Assembly (NCBI GenBank): GCA_029891385.1
Contig: CM057233.1
Coordinates: 56,436,063 to 56,500,062 of the forward strand
Origin: Erythroxylum novogranatense
Taxonomy: Eukaryota > Streptophyta > Magnoliopsida > Malpighiales > Erythroxylaceae
Direction: 5' to 3'
Length of the DNA: 64,000 bases
Under the pieces are notes generated by a model that did no database searches, was not told where the DNA came from, and saw nothing but the letters and a program-made list of their open reading frames with translations. Below, one piece after another: positions 33,561 through 45,282 of the stretch; the first letter of the stretch is position 1; each line of letters opens with the position of its first letter. The position numbers were made by a program, and so were the translations under genes.

Positions 33561-34320
33561 ACTTCGTCATCGGAGCGGATATCATAGAGAATCCCTCCAC
33601 GAATCTCCTGTAATAGCCTGCCAAACCCAGAAAACTCCTCACTTATGCTACATTCTTCGGGGCTTCCCAACTCACCACAGCTTCTATCTTCTTTGGATCC
33701 ACATGAACTCCTTGCTCTGAGATCACGTGTCCAAGAAATGACACCTCCCTCAGCCAAAATTCGCATTTCTCAAATTTGGCATACAACTCATTGCTCCTCA
33801 AAGTCTCTAAAGAAATCCTCAAATGCTCCTCATGCTCCTGATCACTCTTGGAATACACCAATATATCATCAATGAAGACAATGATAAATTGGTCCAAGAA
33901 TGGCTTAAATACCCGATTCATCAAATCCATAAAAGCTGCCGGAGCATTCGTCACTCCGAAAGGCATCACCAAAAACTCAAAGTGCCCATACCGAGTCCCG
34001 AAGCGCATTTGGGCACATCCGACTCATAATCCTCGGTGATGATAACCCAACCTCAAATCTATCTTTGAGAAGACTCTCGCCCTGCAATTGATCAAGCAGA
34101 TCATCAATGCGAGGAAGCGGATACTTATTCTTCACGATAACTGATTGACTTCCGTAGTCCACACACATCCTCAAAGATCCATCTTTCTTCTTTACAAATA
34201 GGACCAGAGCTCCCTAAGGCGAAGAACTCGGCCTGATATACCCTTTCTCCAATAACTCCTCCAACTGCTCCTTAAGCTCTTTCAATTCCACCAGAGCCAT
34301 CCGGTAAGGCGGAATTGAAA
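33561..34320 (-). pseudogene. Gypsy-2 reverse transcriptase
   Basis: Pieces in different frames: [22 protein letters not shown] near 34174, then an uninterrupted stretch 34008-33643 with [19 protein letters not shown], catalytic box [34 protein letters not shown]-type stop at the APKNVA* position (33643) is followed in frame by [23 protein letters not shown] text. The catalytic Asp pair is intact. Confidence 0.88.
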
Positions 34321-35090
34321 TCGGCCTCGTACCTGACAAAAGCTTAATGGAAAACTCAATTTTTCGAGCTGGCGGTAGCCTGGCAATTCCTCAGGAAAGA
34401 CATCCGAGAAATCCCTGACTATTGGGATATCCTCTAACTTCCCTCTGTCTACCCTGGTGTCCACCACATAAGCCAAAAACGCCTCACAAACCTTACTCAT
34501 CATCCTCTCTGCTGTCAATGCTGAAACAATCCTGGGCGGACACGCTTTCCTGTCCCCAGTAAACACTACTCTTCTGCCATTTAAATCAAACTCTACTGTC
34601 TTCTGCTTACAATCCAGTCGGGCATTGTACTTTTCCAACGTATCCATACCCAGTATCACATCTAATCCTCGCATCTTCAGTGGCATCAGATCTACCACTA
34701 GAAGTCCTCCTCCAATACTAAGCTCACATCCTCTAAACACCTGACTAATCACAATGTGCTGACCAATTGGAGTACTCACCATCACGAGTATCAAGCGAAC
34801 TCATGAACCCCATCACACAGTGTCTACTCGGCGATACAAGCGAGTGAGTAGAACCTGGATCAATCAACACAAGCACATCATCAGCAAATAAGTGAGCCAT
34901 ACCAGTGACAACATCTGGAGCGGCATCTGCATCCTCCCGTGTCATAGCAAACACCCTAGCTGGTGCCTGTCCTCTCGGTCTCCCCGGAAGACCCACTCTC
35001 TTGGCAGCATCAGAACTGCCTACCTCTGTCGAAGTCCTCTGACCCACAGTCTCTGTCCTCCTAGGAGCCTGCATCTGGCCTCTCTCTTGT
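34321..35090 (-). pseudogene. Gypsy-2 protease
   Basis: GRPRGQAPARVFAMTREDAD, then VLIDPGSTHSLVS (about 34850) with the catalytic Asp kept. After a frame change it continues as VMVSTPIGQHIVISQVFRGC, LDVILGMDTLEKYNARLDC, and PPRIVSALTAERMMSKVCEAFL, followed by the usual link to RT ([17 protein letters not shown]). Confidence 0.88.
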
Positions 35091-36218
35091 CGTGGAGGCT
35101 AAGGACACTCTCTAGCCCTGTGTCTCTTCTATCCACAGTTAAAACATGCTCCCGTCAATCGATAACACTCTCCACCATGAAAATTACCGCAGTGCTCACA
35201 CTTAGGGACGGATGACCTGTCCCCATCTCCCCTCCTACTGCCGCCCACCGTTGAAGCTTGGTGAGAAACAGTAGAGGTCCGCATCGGCCTAGGTCGGCTC
35301 GCACCACTGCTCCTCTCCTCTGACTGGACCGGGAAGCTCCTAGCACTCCTGTCTAGCATAGGAGTACTAGTGCTACCTCCTTTCCTGGACTGCTCTCCGC
35401 CCCTTCTCTTCTTGTTCACAGCACTCTGTATATTTTCTATGTTCTCCACTCTCAGGGTTGCCTCAACGAACTGCTGGAAGTCACCGAAATTCTGTATAAT
35501 CACCTTCTCCTGGATAGCCAAATGTAGTCCCGACTCAATCCGACGACATCTGGCAGCCTCACTCAGCATCAAGTCTGAAGCATACCGGGATAACTGTGTG
35601 AACCGGCGCTGATACTCGCTCACCGTCATCTCTCTTTGGGTGAGACTCAGAAACTCCCTCTGCTTCTGTTGGACATATACCTCTGACAGATACTTCTTCT
35701 TAAAAGCAGCTACAAAATCCTGCCACGCCAATTCTACTGGCCTCATCTGACTGCCCGGCACGGTCTCCCACCAATGTAGAGCATCACCCTGAAGCAAGCT
35801 CGCAGCATACACCACCCGCTCATCCTCCTCGCAATCCATCTGATCCAACACCCGTTCTGTCCTCCGCAACCATGTCTCAGCTTCTTCAAGATCCGCTGTC
35901 CCAAAGAAGTCAACTACTCCATACTTCCTCAGCTTGTCGAACTGTTTCCCCCTCTTAGCGGGGCCAGAAAGGAAAGGCGTGGCATCGACCCATGCTGAAC
36001 AAGCGCTGAGTAAAGGCACAAAACATCCTCGGATCAAGCCGGGTGCTTGCTGGCGAAATCGGCGGTTCCTGAGACTGCGACATGGGCTCACTGCCTAGCC
36101 CTACTGAAGCCTCAGCATTCCCTGGGGCTACGGACTCGTCAGTCCTCTCCTCCCTAGTCGGAGAGTCAGGTGCAGCAGAGCCTTGCATAACTCCTCGTGT
36201 CCTTCTACGAGGTGGCAT
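35091..36218 (-). pseudogene. gag: Gypsy-2 gag
   Basis: Starts MPPRRRTRGVMQGS at 36218. A frame change near 35960-36000 leads into a 320-codon frame (to 35129) with the capsid core: KYGVVDFFGTADLEEAETWL, LHWWETVPGS, KKYLSEVYVQQKQREFLSLT, SEYQRRFTQLSRYASDLM. The C-terminal part has CEHCGNFHGGECYRLTGACF and the start of the zinc knuckle CFNCG, interrupted by TAG at 35129. Close homologue of Gypsy-1 gag. Confidence 0.9.
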
Positions 36219-36365
36219 CGTACTCCTTCAAATGAAAACACTAAGGATTAGCTATATGGCAATCTACATGTATGCATGATATGCATGTCACTTAAGCAAT
36301 GCAATAAGTAATCATATATCACACAATCCTATTATGCATTCTATGTCGAGGACACCTGAACCTAA

Positions 36366-36380
36366 GGCTCTGATACCAAA
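36366..36380 (-). other. Gypsy-2 primer binding site
   Basis: Minus-strand TTTGGTATCAGAGCC, two bases after the LTR end CCCCAACA. Confidence 0.88.
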
Positions 36381-36382
36381 CA

Positions 36383-38491
36383 TGTTGGGGCTGGGCCCCG
36401 TATGTCCGATCCCCAAGGCGACCCCTCGGGCTGCGCCAACGTCGGGCGCCCAAATACCGTCGGACCCGATCCCAACATTGATACATATACATATAAACAT
36501 TCGATTCACACATACATATACTCATACATATACTCAGATAATTCCCACATACAACTTACATATGCATTTAAACATGAATTAAACTCATGTCATTAACATT
36601 CAAGATCGTACGAAATACATAACAAAGTTCCAATCCAAAATACGTGAAATATGCTCCATGAGAGTATGCTCGGAGGGCCAACCAAAATACAAACTTATGA
36701 CAAAGCTCCTAATTAACTAGAAGTTTTCGATGCCTCGCAAGTTCAAAGATCGTCCTGCTCTGCACCTGAGGAGGGAAAGAATAATGGGTTGAGCTACACA
36801 ACTCAGTGGCTAATATAATTATAGCCATCGACAACTAGCAAAAATCCCAGCATATGAATGTATATATATATTATACCTATATAAGCATCAATTCAAACAC
36901 TCACAGGTTAATTAAGCAATGATCGCAACTAATATAATTAGTTCAATTCATAATTATGTCACAAATTATGCTTCACAAAATGAACAATTCACATATGCAA
37001 TGCACTTCACAATGGCTCGAGGGCCCCATGGAAACAAAAGGGAGAAATCGAAGTTTAACCCTGAACGAAATGAGTCCATTCGGATCTCATATGCCACAAG
37101 CGGGCAGCCGGGAGAAGGCTCTTGTCTACGTGCACGTGACGAATGAAATGGTTCCACTCTCGCCCAAACAAAAGCACATAATCATGCTCATAATCATTTT
37201 GTCATATGGTATTCTTTCCTTTAGTCAAAATGTCGTGACCGAAGTCGAGGCATAACATGCTCAAAATCAATATGTCATGCTATCCATTTCCATGATTCTT
37301 TCAAAATATATGAACTCCAAATCATTCAATTCATCACATTTAAAACTTGCATCATCTACAACATATATTCATACATAGGCAAGAATTTGCCTAATCACAC
37401 AATAACTATAAATATATTACCCACCTAGAATCGCCGAGTAGTCGACTCCTTGGTGTCCTTCCTCTTGCGATGAAATCGAATTGACTTGGTTTCCTAAAAC
37501 AACCAAGTTTCCATCCAATCAATATCCACATAGAATAATCAAAGCTTAGAAAGCCGAAATAAAGCATTATAAGTCTATTTTCGACCTCGTCCTAACATTC
37601 CGAACCCTTACAGACTAATTCCAAACTTCCCTTCTTCATACAACTTGTAGTCCTTTATTTCTAGTTCACAATGAATCCGAAATCACCTCAATAGAGCATC
37701 TACACCAAAAGATATGCCCAAAAAATGCTAAAAATTTCATTTTCGGACAAAAGGGGGTTCACATGGCGAGGCGCTCACAAGACATCATCAAGGCCAAGAC
37801 GCCTCCCAAAGATGCCGCAGGCGTGCTCTTGAATACGACGCGACGTGCAGATCGGGGAAACGCTCCCGAACCTGAAAAATCCCAGATTTTCCAACTCCAA
37901 TCCGCTCCAAACTCAAATGCAGCACATCTAAGGCATAGATCCAGACTTCTACTACAGTTCTAATCCATTCTAAGCTTCAAATCCAACACAAACACATCAA
38001 CCTAAGGAAATCTCTACATTTTTACCCTAAAACCCTAAAACCTTCGATTCGCACAGATTCAGCATTCTCTAGATTTAAATCCAACCAAAACAAGGTTAAA
38101 CAAAGCATAACGTACCCGAAAACACTTTGAATCAGTCGGAAATCGCTCAAATCGCAACTCCCTTTTCTTCTCTTCTTCCTCTCCACCGTCGGCCTCTTCC
38201 TCTTCTTTCTTCTCTCCTCTTCTTTCTTCTCTTCTTTTCTATTTCCTTAACCTAAAGAAAGCACAAATACCAACTTACCCCTCTTTACAAGCCTAAACCC
38301 AATCATCTTAAGAAATCTTTCTAAAATACCCTCACACATATTACCCTTATTATTTCTCACTGAACCACAATAAACTCGATTAAACCTCAATTATCCACTA
38401 ATACTCCAAAGTAATCAAACTAAGACATAAACACATAATTATCACAGTTCATGCTTAATATCGTCATAAAAAAAATTTTCGGGGTCTAACA
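36383..38491 (-). repeat. Gypsy-2 5' LTR
   Basis: 2109 bp from TGTTAGACCCCG (38491) to CCAACA (36383) on the minus strand. Its first 66 bases recur at 31442-31507. It contains a GC-rich patch near 37760-37860 and a CT-rich tract near 38155-38230. No gene is credible inside it. Confidence 0.9.
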
Positions 38492-38533
38492 CGGATTGAG
38501 AAATTAGCCGATTAGATAACAATTTCACATGGA

Positions 38534-38708
38534 TAAGTCGACTAATAAAGATATAAGTCGACTTATCCGTGCACTGTAGACGCATAAGTCGACTTGCATA
38601 ATTGTACAAGTCGACTTGTTCGTGCACAGCTGCATAAGTCGACTTACACATGCATAAGTCGACTTACATACTAGCATAAGTCGACTTACACATACATAAG
38701 TCGACTTA
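38534..38708. repeat. TAAGTCGACTTA palindrome array, eight copies
   Basis: Motif starts at 38534, 38554, 38585, 38607, 38635, 38655, 38677 and 38697, five of them perfect 12-mers and the others ending in G or A variants. Most spacings are 20-22 bp. Flanks are often CA before and CA after. Confidence 0.92.
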
Positions 38709-38911
38709 CAACATGCAAAGGTGGGATGATGGATGATTTTAGATATAGACTCAATGTGATTGATGAAATACCCTAAATCATTCCATTTAGTCATGGTGAC
38801 TATAATCCTACGGCTTGGAGAAGAATAAGATGAGACACGAAAACCCTCACATCATATGAAAATAACGCCTTCCATTAATATGGGAGAACGAGTTCTTATA
38901 GAGTTGGGTTG

Positions 38912-39291
38912 TTGGGTAAACCCAAGCTCACTCTATACTGGATATGTTCGAACCATGAAAATAAAATTTTGGATTAATGGGTGGGTTTTCACTAGAAGCG
39001 TTGATTTGTTGAGTAAACTCAAGGTCAACGTGGACGGAGGCGAAATTGGGCGTGTGCATCGGATATGCGTGCATCGAGAGTTGATAACCTAATGTGTGCA
39101 TACATCACGAGTTGATAGCACTAGTCGATAGTTGCATCTATGAAGCAAATGGTATGACCGATACCGCCGATAGATCTAAGGTGGCTTGTTGGGTAAACCC
39201 AAGGTTATTTTAGTAATGTCGATATCTATGATGCAATTGGTATGACCGATACCTACCGATTGACCTAAGGTGGCTTGTTGGGTAAACCCAA
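38912..39291 (+). repeat. Four leader hairpins, TTGGGT-AA-ACCCAA
   Basis: Copies at 38912-38925, 39189-39202 and 39278-39291 are identical. The copy at 39009-39022 reads TTGAGT-AA-ACTCAA, a paired change in both stem halves. The last two lie in an 89 bp direct repeat. Copia-B has the same series. Confidence 0.88.
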
Positions 39292-39480
39292 GGTCATTTT
39301 AGTAATGTGGGATATCGACCCACTAGGACATTTTGTCATAATGTTTCTTGGATTAAATCTTGAGGGTTATGGATTCTTTGAAACTAGTGTGAACCATATG
39401 CATGTCATGCAAGTCCTTATGATCATGCATGTAATTCTATTCTAACATTCTTTCTCTCTTTTCCCTATAGGTTATTGAAG

Positions 39481-40251
39481 ATGATTTCCAGTGTGAACTT
39501 GCGCTCGCTTATGGACTCGAACAAATTAATCTGGACTTAATTTTCTCGATTGGTGAGAAATCGAAATTGTTCTCGAGTTAGAGGCTGGATATGTCTAGAT
39601 GTTCCACTTCTGATCCACTGTCACGATGCTTGATGAGGATCGAAAGCATATCGTAAACATCTTAAAGACAGTGACATGGCTACCTGCATTATGCTTGCCT
39701 CGATGTCACCAGAGCTGCAGAAGCAGTATGAGTCTATGGATGCTAATACCATAGTGTTTCATCTTAGAGAGTTGTTTGATGAGCAAGCTCGGTCTAAAAG
39801 GTTCAAGACCTCGAGGCTACTCTTCACTACCAAGATGACTCCAGGTTCATCTGCAGTGCAGTATGCACTGAAGATGAATGGATATATTGAGAGGTTGGCC
39901 GTCTTAGGTTTTGTTATGGATTATGAATTAAGTGTTGACTTAATTCTAGTTGGAATGTCTGATAGTTATTCACAGTTTATGTTAAACTATCGGATGAACC
40001 AAATATCCACGACAATCCCTAAGTTGATCAATCTGCTCAAGACAGCAAAGCAAGCTATCAAGAAGGATAGCAAGCAAGTGTTTATGGTGGACTCTTCTTC
40101 TGGTTCAAAGAAAAGGAAGCTGAAGAAGAAAAGGTCTAAGAAACCAAAAAGAAGTGCAGTCAAGAAGAAAACCAAAGAGACTGCACCAAAAGGAACTTGC
40201 TTCCATTGTGGCAAGACCGCCACCTTTGGGCGGGCTATAAAGTCTATCTGA
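39481..40251 (+). pseudogene. gag: Copia-A gag
   Basis: Start ATG at 39481 (MISSVNLRSLMDS), then broken by frameshifts to 39675. From 39676 a 191-codon frame holds the Copia capsid core: MATCIMLASMSPELQKQYES, VFHLRELFDEQARSKRFKTS, MNGYIERLAVLGFVMDYELS, then a Lys-rich stretch (KKRKLKKKRSKKPKRS) and the start of a knuckle, CFHCGK, which then loses its frame at the GH position. Copia-B has the same N-terminus. Confidence 0.88.
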
Positions 40252-40440
40252 AAGAATTGAAGCAGAAGAAGGCATCAGATGCCTCGACTTCTTCAGGTAT
40301 GTTTGTCATTGAGGTTAATATTGTTTCTGACCATAACATATGGGTATTAGATACCGATTGTGGCTCACACATATGTAATGATATCACGCCTCGAGACGAT
40401 GATAGCTCATGAAGGGAGAACTAGACCTGCGTGTAGGAAA
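40252..40440 (+). pseudogene. Copia-A protease region
   Basis: SSGMFVIEVN ... HNIWVLDTDCGSHICND. The catalytic triad, normally Asp-Thr-Gly, reads Asp-Thr-Asp (about 40350-40358), so the enzyme should be inactive. A frame change near 40409 leads into the next domain. Confidence 0.8.
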
Positions 40441-41470
40441 TGGAGCAAGAGTTGCTGCATTAGCCGTAGGCACTTATTTCTTGTCACTCCCCAATGGGCT
40501 TGTAATTAAATTGGATGAATGTTATTTTGTACCTATATTAACAAAGAACATATTGTCTGTTTCTTGTTTAAATAGAGCTGCTTTCCATGTGACTTTTAGT
40601 AACAATGGTTGTTCTATTAGTTTGAATGGAATGCTTTATGGTACTGGTACATTATGCAATGGAATTTACATATTAGATATGTCACATCCAATTATGAATG
40701 TCAATGACACGAAAAGACATAAACGAGATAATTTAAAATCAACTTACTTATGGCATTGTCGCCTTGACCATATAAATGAGAGACGCATAGCTAAGCTCCA
40801 TAAGAGTGATAGTTTAGGGTCATTTGATTATGAATCATATGACACATGCAAATCTTGTTTATTAGGCAAGATGACTAAATTACCCTTTAAGGGAAAGGGT
40901 GAACGAGCGACTTGAGTATTAGACCTAATACATTCAGATGTATGTGGTCCGATGTCCATCCATGCCATAAGTGGTTGTCTTTACTTCATTACCTTTATCG
41001 ATGATTATTCTCGATATGGGTACCTGTATCTGATGAGATACAAATCTGAAGCATTTGAAAAGTTCAAACAATTCAGAAATGAAGTAGAAAACCAACTTGC
41101 GAAAAGTATCAAGACATTACGATCAGATCGTGGTGGGGAATACTTAGACCAACAGTTTTTGGATTATCTCAAAGATAATGGGATTTTATCTCAATAGACT
41201 CCTCCTTACACACCACAGCATAATGGTGTGGCAGAAAGGAGAAATCGAACCTTGTTAGACATGATACGATCAATGATGGGCTTTGCAAAGTTACCAAAAT
41301 CCTTTTGGGGGTATGCACTTGAGACAGTTGTTTACTTGTTAAACAGAGTTCCATCAAAAACAGTTGATGTTACTCCATATGAGATGTGGACTAACAAAAG
41401 ACCCTATCTTACTCATTTGAAAGTTTGGGGTTGTCCTGCTTATGTGAAACGGACACAGTCAGATAAACTT
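40441..41470 (+). pseudogene. Copia-A integrase
   Basis: The pre-integrase zinc domain reads LWHCRLDHINERRI...CKSCLLGKM (about 40750-40870). The core follows: IHSDVCGPM (stop at 40915 just before), FITFIDDYSRYGYLYLM, LRSDRGGEYL and, after a TAG at about 41195, TPPYTPQHNGVAERRNRTLL. The three catalytic acids are present. KSFWGYALETVVYLLNRVPS closes the domain. Two stops interrupt it. Confidence 0.88.
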
Positions 41471-42925
41471 GATGCAAAGTCTGACAAGTGTTTGTTCGTA
41501 GGATATCCTAAAGAAACAATGGGATATCAATTCTATCATGCTAAGGAACAAAAGGTGTTTGTTTCGAAACATGTTGTCTTTTTAGAGAAAGAGTTTCTTT
41601 TACAAGAAGACAGTGGGAGCAAGATTGAGCTTGAAGAAGTTCAAGATGCTCGAACAGACACAGATCAACTGCCTGAACCTAAAACTGTGACTCATACGGA
41701 TAAAGTAACAGTTCAACCTTCTACAACACACGAAGTTTGTAGGTCACGTAGGATACGCTCTGTTCCCGAGAGATATGGATTTTTAGTGAATGTACAAAAT
41801 GACGTATTGCTCATAGAAGATAATGAGCCTACCACCTATGAAGAGGTTCTGAAGAGTTCAGAGTCTGAGAAATGGCTTCATGTCATGCAGGCTGAAATGG
41901 ATTCCATGTATGAAAACCAAGTATGGACTTTGGTTGAGGCACCCGAAGGAATCAAATCCATAGGGTGCAGATGGGTTTTCAAAAAGAAAACCGACATGGA
42001 TGGTAATGTAATTACCTATAAAGCAAGGCTTGTGGCTAAAGGTTTTCATCAAAGACAAGGAGTTGACTACGACGAGACCTTGACCCGATGCAATGCTTAA
42101 ATCCATTAGAATACTCTAGCCATTGCCACTCATTATGATTATGAGATATGGCAAATGGATGTGAAGACAGCTTTCCTAAATGGAAATTTAGCTGAGGAAG
42201 TGTACATGACACAACCTGAGGGCTTCACCTCCTATGATGGCGAAATGGTATGCAAGCTTCAGAAATCCATCTATGGATTGAAACAAGCATCCAGGAGTTG
42301 GAATATCTGTTTTGATGAGGTAATCAAAGAGTTTGGTTTCTCACAAAATCCGGATGAACACTGTGTGTATAAGAAGGTTAATGGGACTGCAATCGTATTC
42401 CTTGTGCTATATGTAGATGACATATTATTGCTAGGAAACAATGTCTCTATGCTACAATCAGTAAAGATTTGGTTGTCCAAACAATTTTCCATGAAAGACT
42501 TTGGTGAAGCAACTTATATCCTTGGGATAAAGATTTATAGAGATAGATCAAAAAGGTTGCTTGGTCTTTCACAATCAACGTACATAGACAAAATGCTAAA
42601 AAGGTTTAGCATGGAGCAATCCAAGAGAGGGTACCTTCCCGTGACTCATGGGATAACACTCTCGAAATCTATGTGTCCTAAGACACAAGATGAGAGGATG
42701 CGCATGAATATGATCCCGTATGCATCTGCGGTAGGATCTATCATGTACGCTATGCTATGTACGAGACCCGATGTATCATATGCTCTAAGTGTTACAAGCA
42801 AATACCAATCGGATCCTGGTGAGGGTCACTGGGTGGCTGTCAAGAATATCCTCAAGTACTTGCGAAGGACTAAGGATGTTTTCTTGATATATGGAGATGG
42901 AGATCTCAAAGTGGCGGGTATCTGA
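41471..42925 (+). pseudogene. Copia-A reverse transcriptase
   Basis: Frame continues from integrase to 42100 (RWVFKKKTDMDGNVITYKAR, GFHQRQGVDYDET). It breaks near 42095, where consensus would read a continuous ...FSPVVML segment, and resumes from 42155: MDVKTAFLNGNLAEEVYMTQ, KSIYGLKQASRSWN, catalytic box LYVDDILLLG (about 42407-42436), ATYILGIKIYRDRS, PYASAVGSIMYAMLCTRPD. Active-site acids are intact. Confidence 0.9.
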
Positions 42926-43387
42926 TGCCGATTTTCAATCGATAAGGATGATTCCAAATCCCAATCAGGTTATGTATTCACACTGAATGGCGGGGCAGTT
43001 AGTTGGAAGAGTTCCAAACAAGAGACGACTGTCGATTCAACGATCGAGGTAGAGTACATTGCCGCTTCAAAAGTAGCAAAGGAAGTAGTTTGGATCAAGA
43101 AGTTCATTACTGAACTTGGTGTGGTTCCTAGCAGTGATGGGCCCATACAGTTGTATTGTGACAACAATGGGGCTATTGCGCAGGCGAAAGAACCAAGGTC
43201 TCATCAACGATCCAAACACGTACTCCATGAGATATCGTTTGATCGGGGAGATCATAGGGCGAGTGATGTCGGATCGAGAGAATTCCCACCGAAGCGTAAT
43301 ATTGTCGATCCGTTGACAAAGCCATTATCACAAAAGAGTTTTGATTCTCATGTACTCGCCTATGGTATTAGATATCAAGGCGATTGA
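42926..43387 (+). pseudogene. Copia-A RNase H
   Basis: After a stop at 42923: [59 protein letters not shown] and the C-terminal [19 protein letters not shown]. The segment around 43225-43300 is in a shifted frame. It ends GIRYQGD at 43387. Confidence 0.87.
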
Positions 43388-43396
43388 CTTTAGGTC

Positions 43397-43407
43397 AAGT
43401 GGGAGAT
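43397..43407 (+). other. Copia-A polypurine tract
   Basis: AAGTGGGAGAT precedes the 3' LTR start TGTTAGAG at 43408; typical Copia purine tract. Confidence 0.88.
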
Positions 43408-44713
43408 TGTTAGAGTAGTGCCCTAAAGGCAATCGCCTTCAGCGTGTTTTGTACAAAGTTGTGTACATACTTTATGAATAAATAAAGAAAGACATATTTC
43501 ATTAACTTGCTGTTCATTATTTATGAATGGATATTGATCTATAAACAAATTAATGAAGTCCATGATATATGACATAGCATGAAGGAAATTATGATGTGAT
43601 CATACTACTGAGATTCCTATCATGTGCAATTATGTCAGTATCTAAATTATCCCTAGTCATAGGATTATTGAGACTAGACATCGGTAATCCAGAGAGACTA
43701 GTACATCTCAAGCTCCTTGATTTGGTCAAGCAGTGGATCTCAGAAGCTATAAATATGAGATATTTAGGGTCGAGATGTGGATGCTTACTAGAGGTAGTAA
43801 GTACATTGGATGACCTGCTATGAGATCATCACATGGATGTCCTATTCTAATGTCAGTGATAATCTCATCATAGCAATGGTGCAAGTATCCTTAGACTTGG
43901 GGTGCTCGAGGATATCTTGGATCTTGATTACGTGCTTTGACTCCATTCCTTGTTGCCTTCTGAGAGTCGCTCATAGGGTGGTGATTGGGTGCGGCTTGAA
44001 GTATTCGAAGGTAATTGAGTAGCCAATAGAGGATTCACCACTTCTGTGATAGCAGAAGATGATACCCATGGCCTCTTGTCAGGGTCATTACTTGGAAGTC
44101 TTTGGCCGGAGCATATATGTAATGAAGAATGTCTTCATTGACATATAAAGTAATGAGTCCCAGAACGAGAACTGATATCACTTGGACTAGATTTGACGTA
44201 GTCAGTCTAGTAAGAGTTGACACATTGCCCATACTCATAACCAAGTGGGGTATAGCATGGTGAAAGGACGAATTGCACGGTAATTGTCTATGGAAAGGTT
44301 CGTGATATGGTTCATGATGAATACAAGTTCATTCGTCAAACCAATTACTTTTCGGTCAATTGGGGGTCATGATGTGTTGCTAGATACCGCTCATGACTTG
44401 CTCAGATTAAGTGTTATTCTAAGTGGCCAATATAACTGGGAACCTAATGGGTCACACGCATAAGAGTGTCTCGGAGAATTCGTAAAATAGTTTTGGACAG
44501 AGTTCCAATATATGGAGAGCAAAAGGATTAAATGGATCCCGATGAGATCGAGATATGTTCCGATGAGATCGCGACATCGATATTGCTAAAAAAGGTTTTC
44601 GGAGGTTTTTCCCATACCGGGACCCAGTAGGCCGGTAGGACCGACCCCAGTGTGACTGGACCACTTTAGCATTTATATATATATATATATATAATTAATT
44701 AATTAAAGAATTA

Positions 44714-44751
<38 letters not shown>

Positions 44752-45282
44752 ACGTGGATAGGAAGGAGAAGCTTCCTTTATATGCTTAGTCAAAAGTTGT
44801 TTTAATGGCATTAAATGACATAAAGGCAAAATTGGCTAATGAAGAAAGAAGAGGTGATGGTCGTTGGTCATATATGAAGAACCTAAGGTTTTTCATCTCT
44901 TAAGCTCTCTTCATGGTTGAGAATCGTGGCTTTTGAAGGAGAAGAAAGAGTTTCTTTCTCCAATTCATACGATCATCTTCATCATCTCTTCATGTTTCAA
45001 GCTTCTTCATCTCCTCTTCATCGTTGGTTTCCAAGCTTTCTAAGAACAAAGTAAGATCTAGCAGTCTTCAACTTGTTCTAGCTATTCCCAGGTCAAAGGG
45101 TTTGTCCCGGTTAGGTTCTCCGGTCTCTGCGTGGATACCGTTAGAGACGGTCTCCTTTGGCCGTTATGGTTTGAGTTTGTTGTATAGACACATGGATCCT
45201 GGCTTTCGGGAAGGTCCCGGAATAAAAAAATTTTGTTTTCCGCACCGTGGGCATGTGATGCTCACACCGGGATTTTCCTACA
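43408..45282 (+). repeat. Copia-A 3' LTR
   Basis: 1875 bp, followed by the CCATT target duplication. Contains TA and TG microsatellites at about 44668-44750. Retains the 56-base segment missing from the 5' LTR. Confidence 0.95.

Larger units (their letters stand above)
31442..38491 (-). mobile_element. Gypsy-2: Tekay-like chromovirus, reverse, 3' LTR truncated
   Basis: Minus-strand chromovirus in the Copia-A leader. Complete 5' LTR at 36383-38491 (2109 bp), primer binding site 36366-36380, gag, protease, RT, RNase H, integrase with chromodomain, purine tract (31508-31525), and only 66 bp of 3' LTR (31442-31507). It is close in sequence to Gypsy-1 but less damaged: RT box, RNase H acids and integrase DDE residues are intact and the integrase frame is unbroken over 466 codons. 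A target duplication cannot be tested because the left end was lost. Confidence 0.93.
38492..39480 (+). other. Copia-A leader, second part
   Basis: Leader resumed after Gypsy-2, aligned with 62752-63685 of Copia-B. It carries the TAAGTCGACTTA array (38534-38708) and four short hairpins at 38912, 39009, 39189 and 39278. It ends at the gag start codon 39481. Confidence 0.8.
29057..45282 (+). mobile_element. Copia-A: complete family-A Copia element with nested Gypsy-2
   Basis: Full Ty1/Copia element bounded by CCATT at 29052-29056 and CCATT at 45283-45287. LTRs are 29057-30860 (1804 bp) and 43408-45282 (1875 bp). After the tRNA-Met-type primer binding site comes a long leader, interrupted by the reverse chromovirus Gypsy-2 (31442-38491), then gag, protease, integrase, RT and RNase H in the Copia order, purine tract and 3' LTR. 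A handful of stops and frameshifts make it non-autonomous. The insertion split the right arm of the inverted duplication. Confidence 0.95.

Noticed and set aside
38534..38708. CRISPR-like array of short repeats
   Set aside because: The repeat is a 12-base palindrome with 8-19 base variable gaps inside a plant Copia leader, with no cas genes. Too short and in the wrong genome type.
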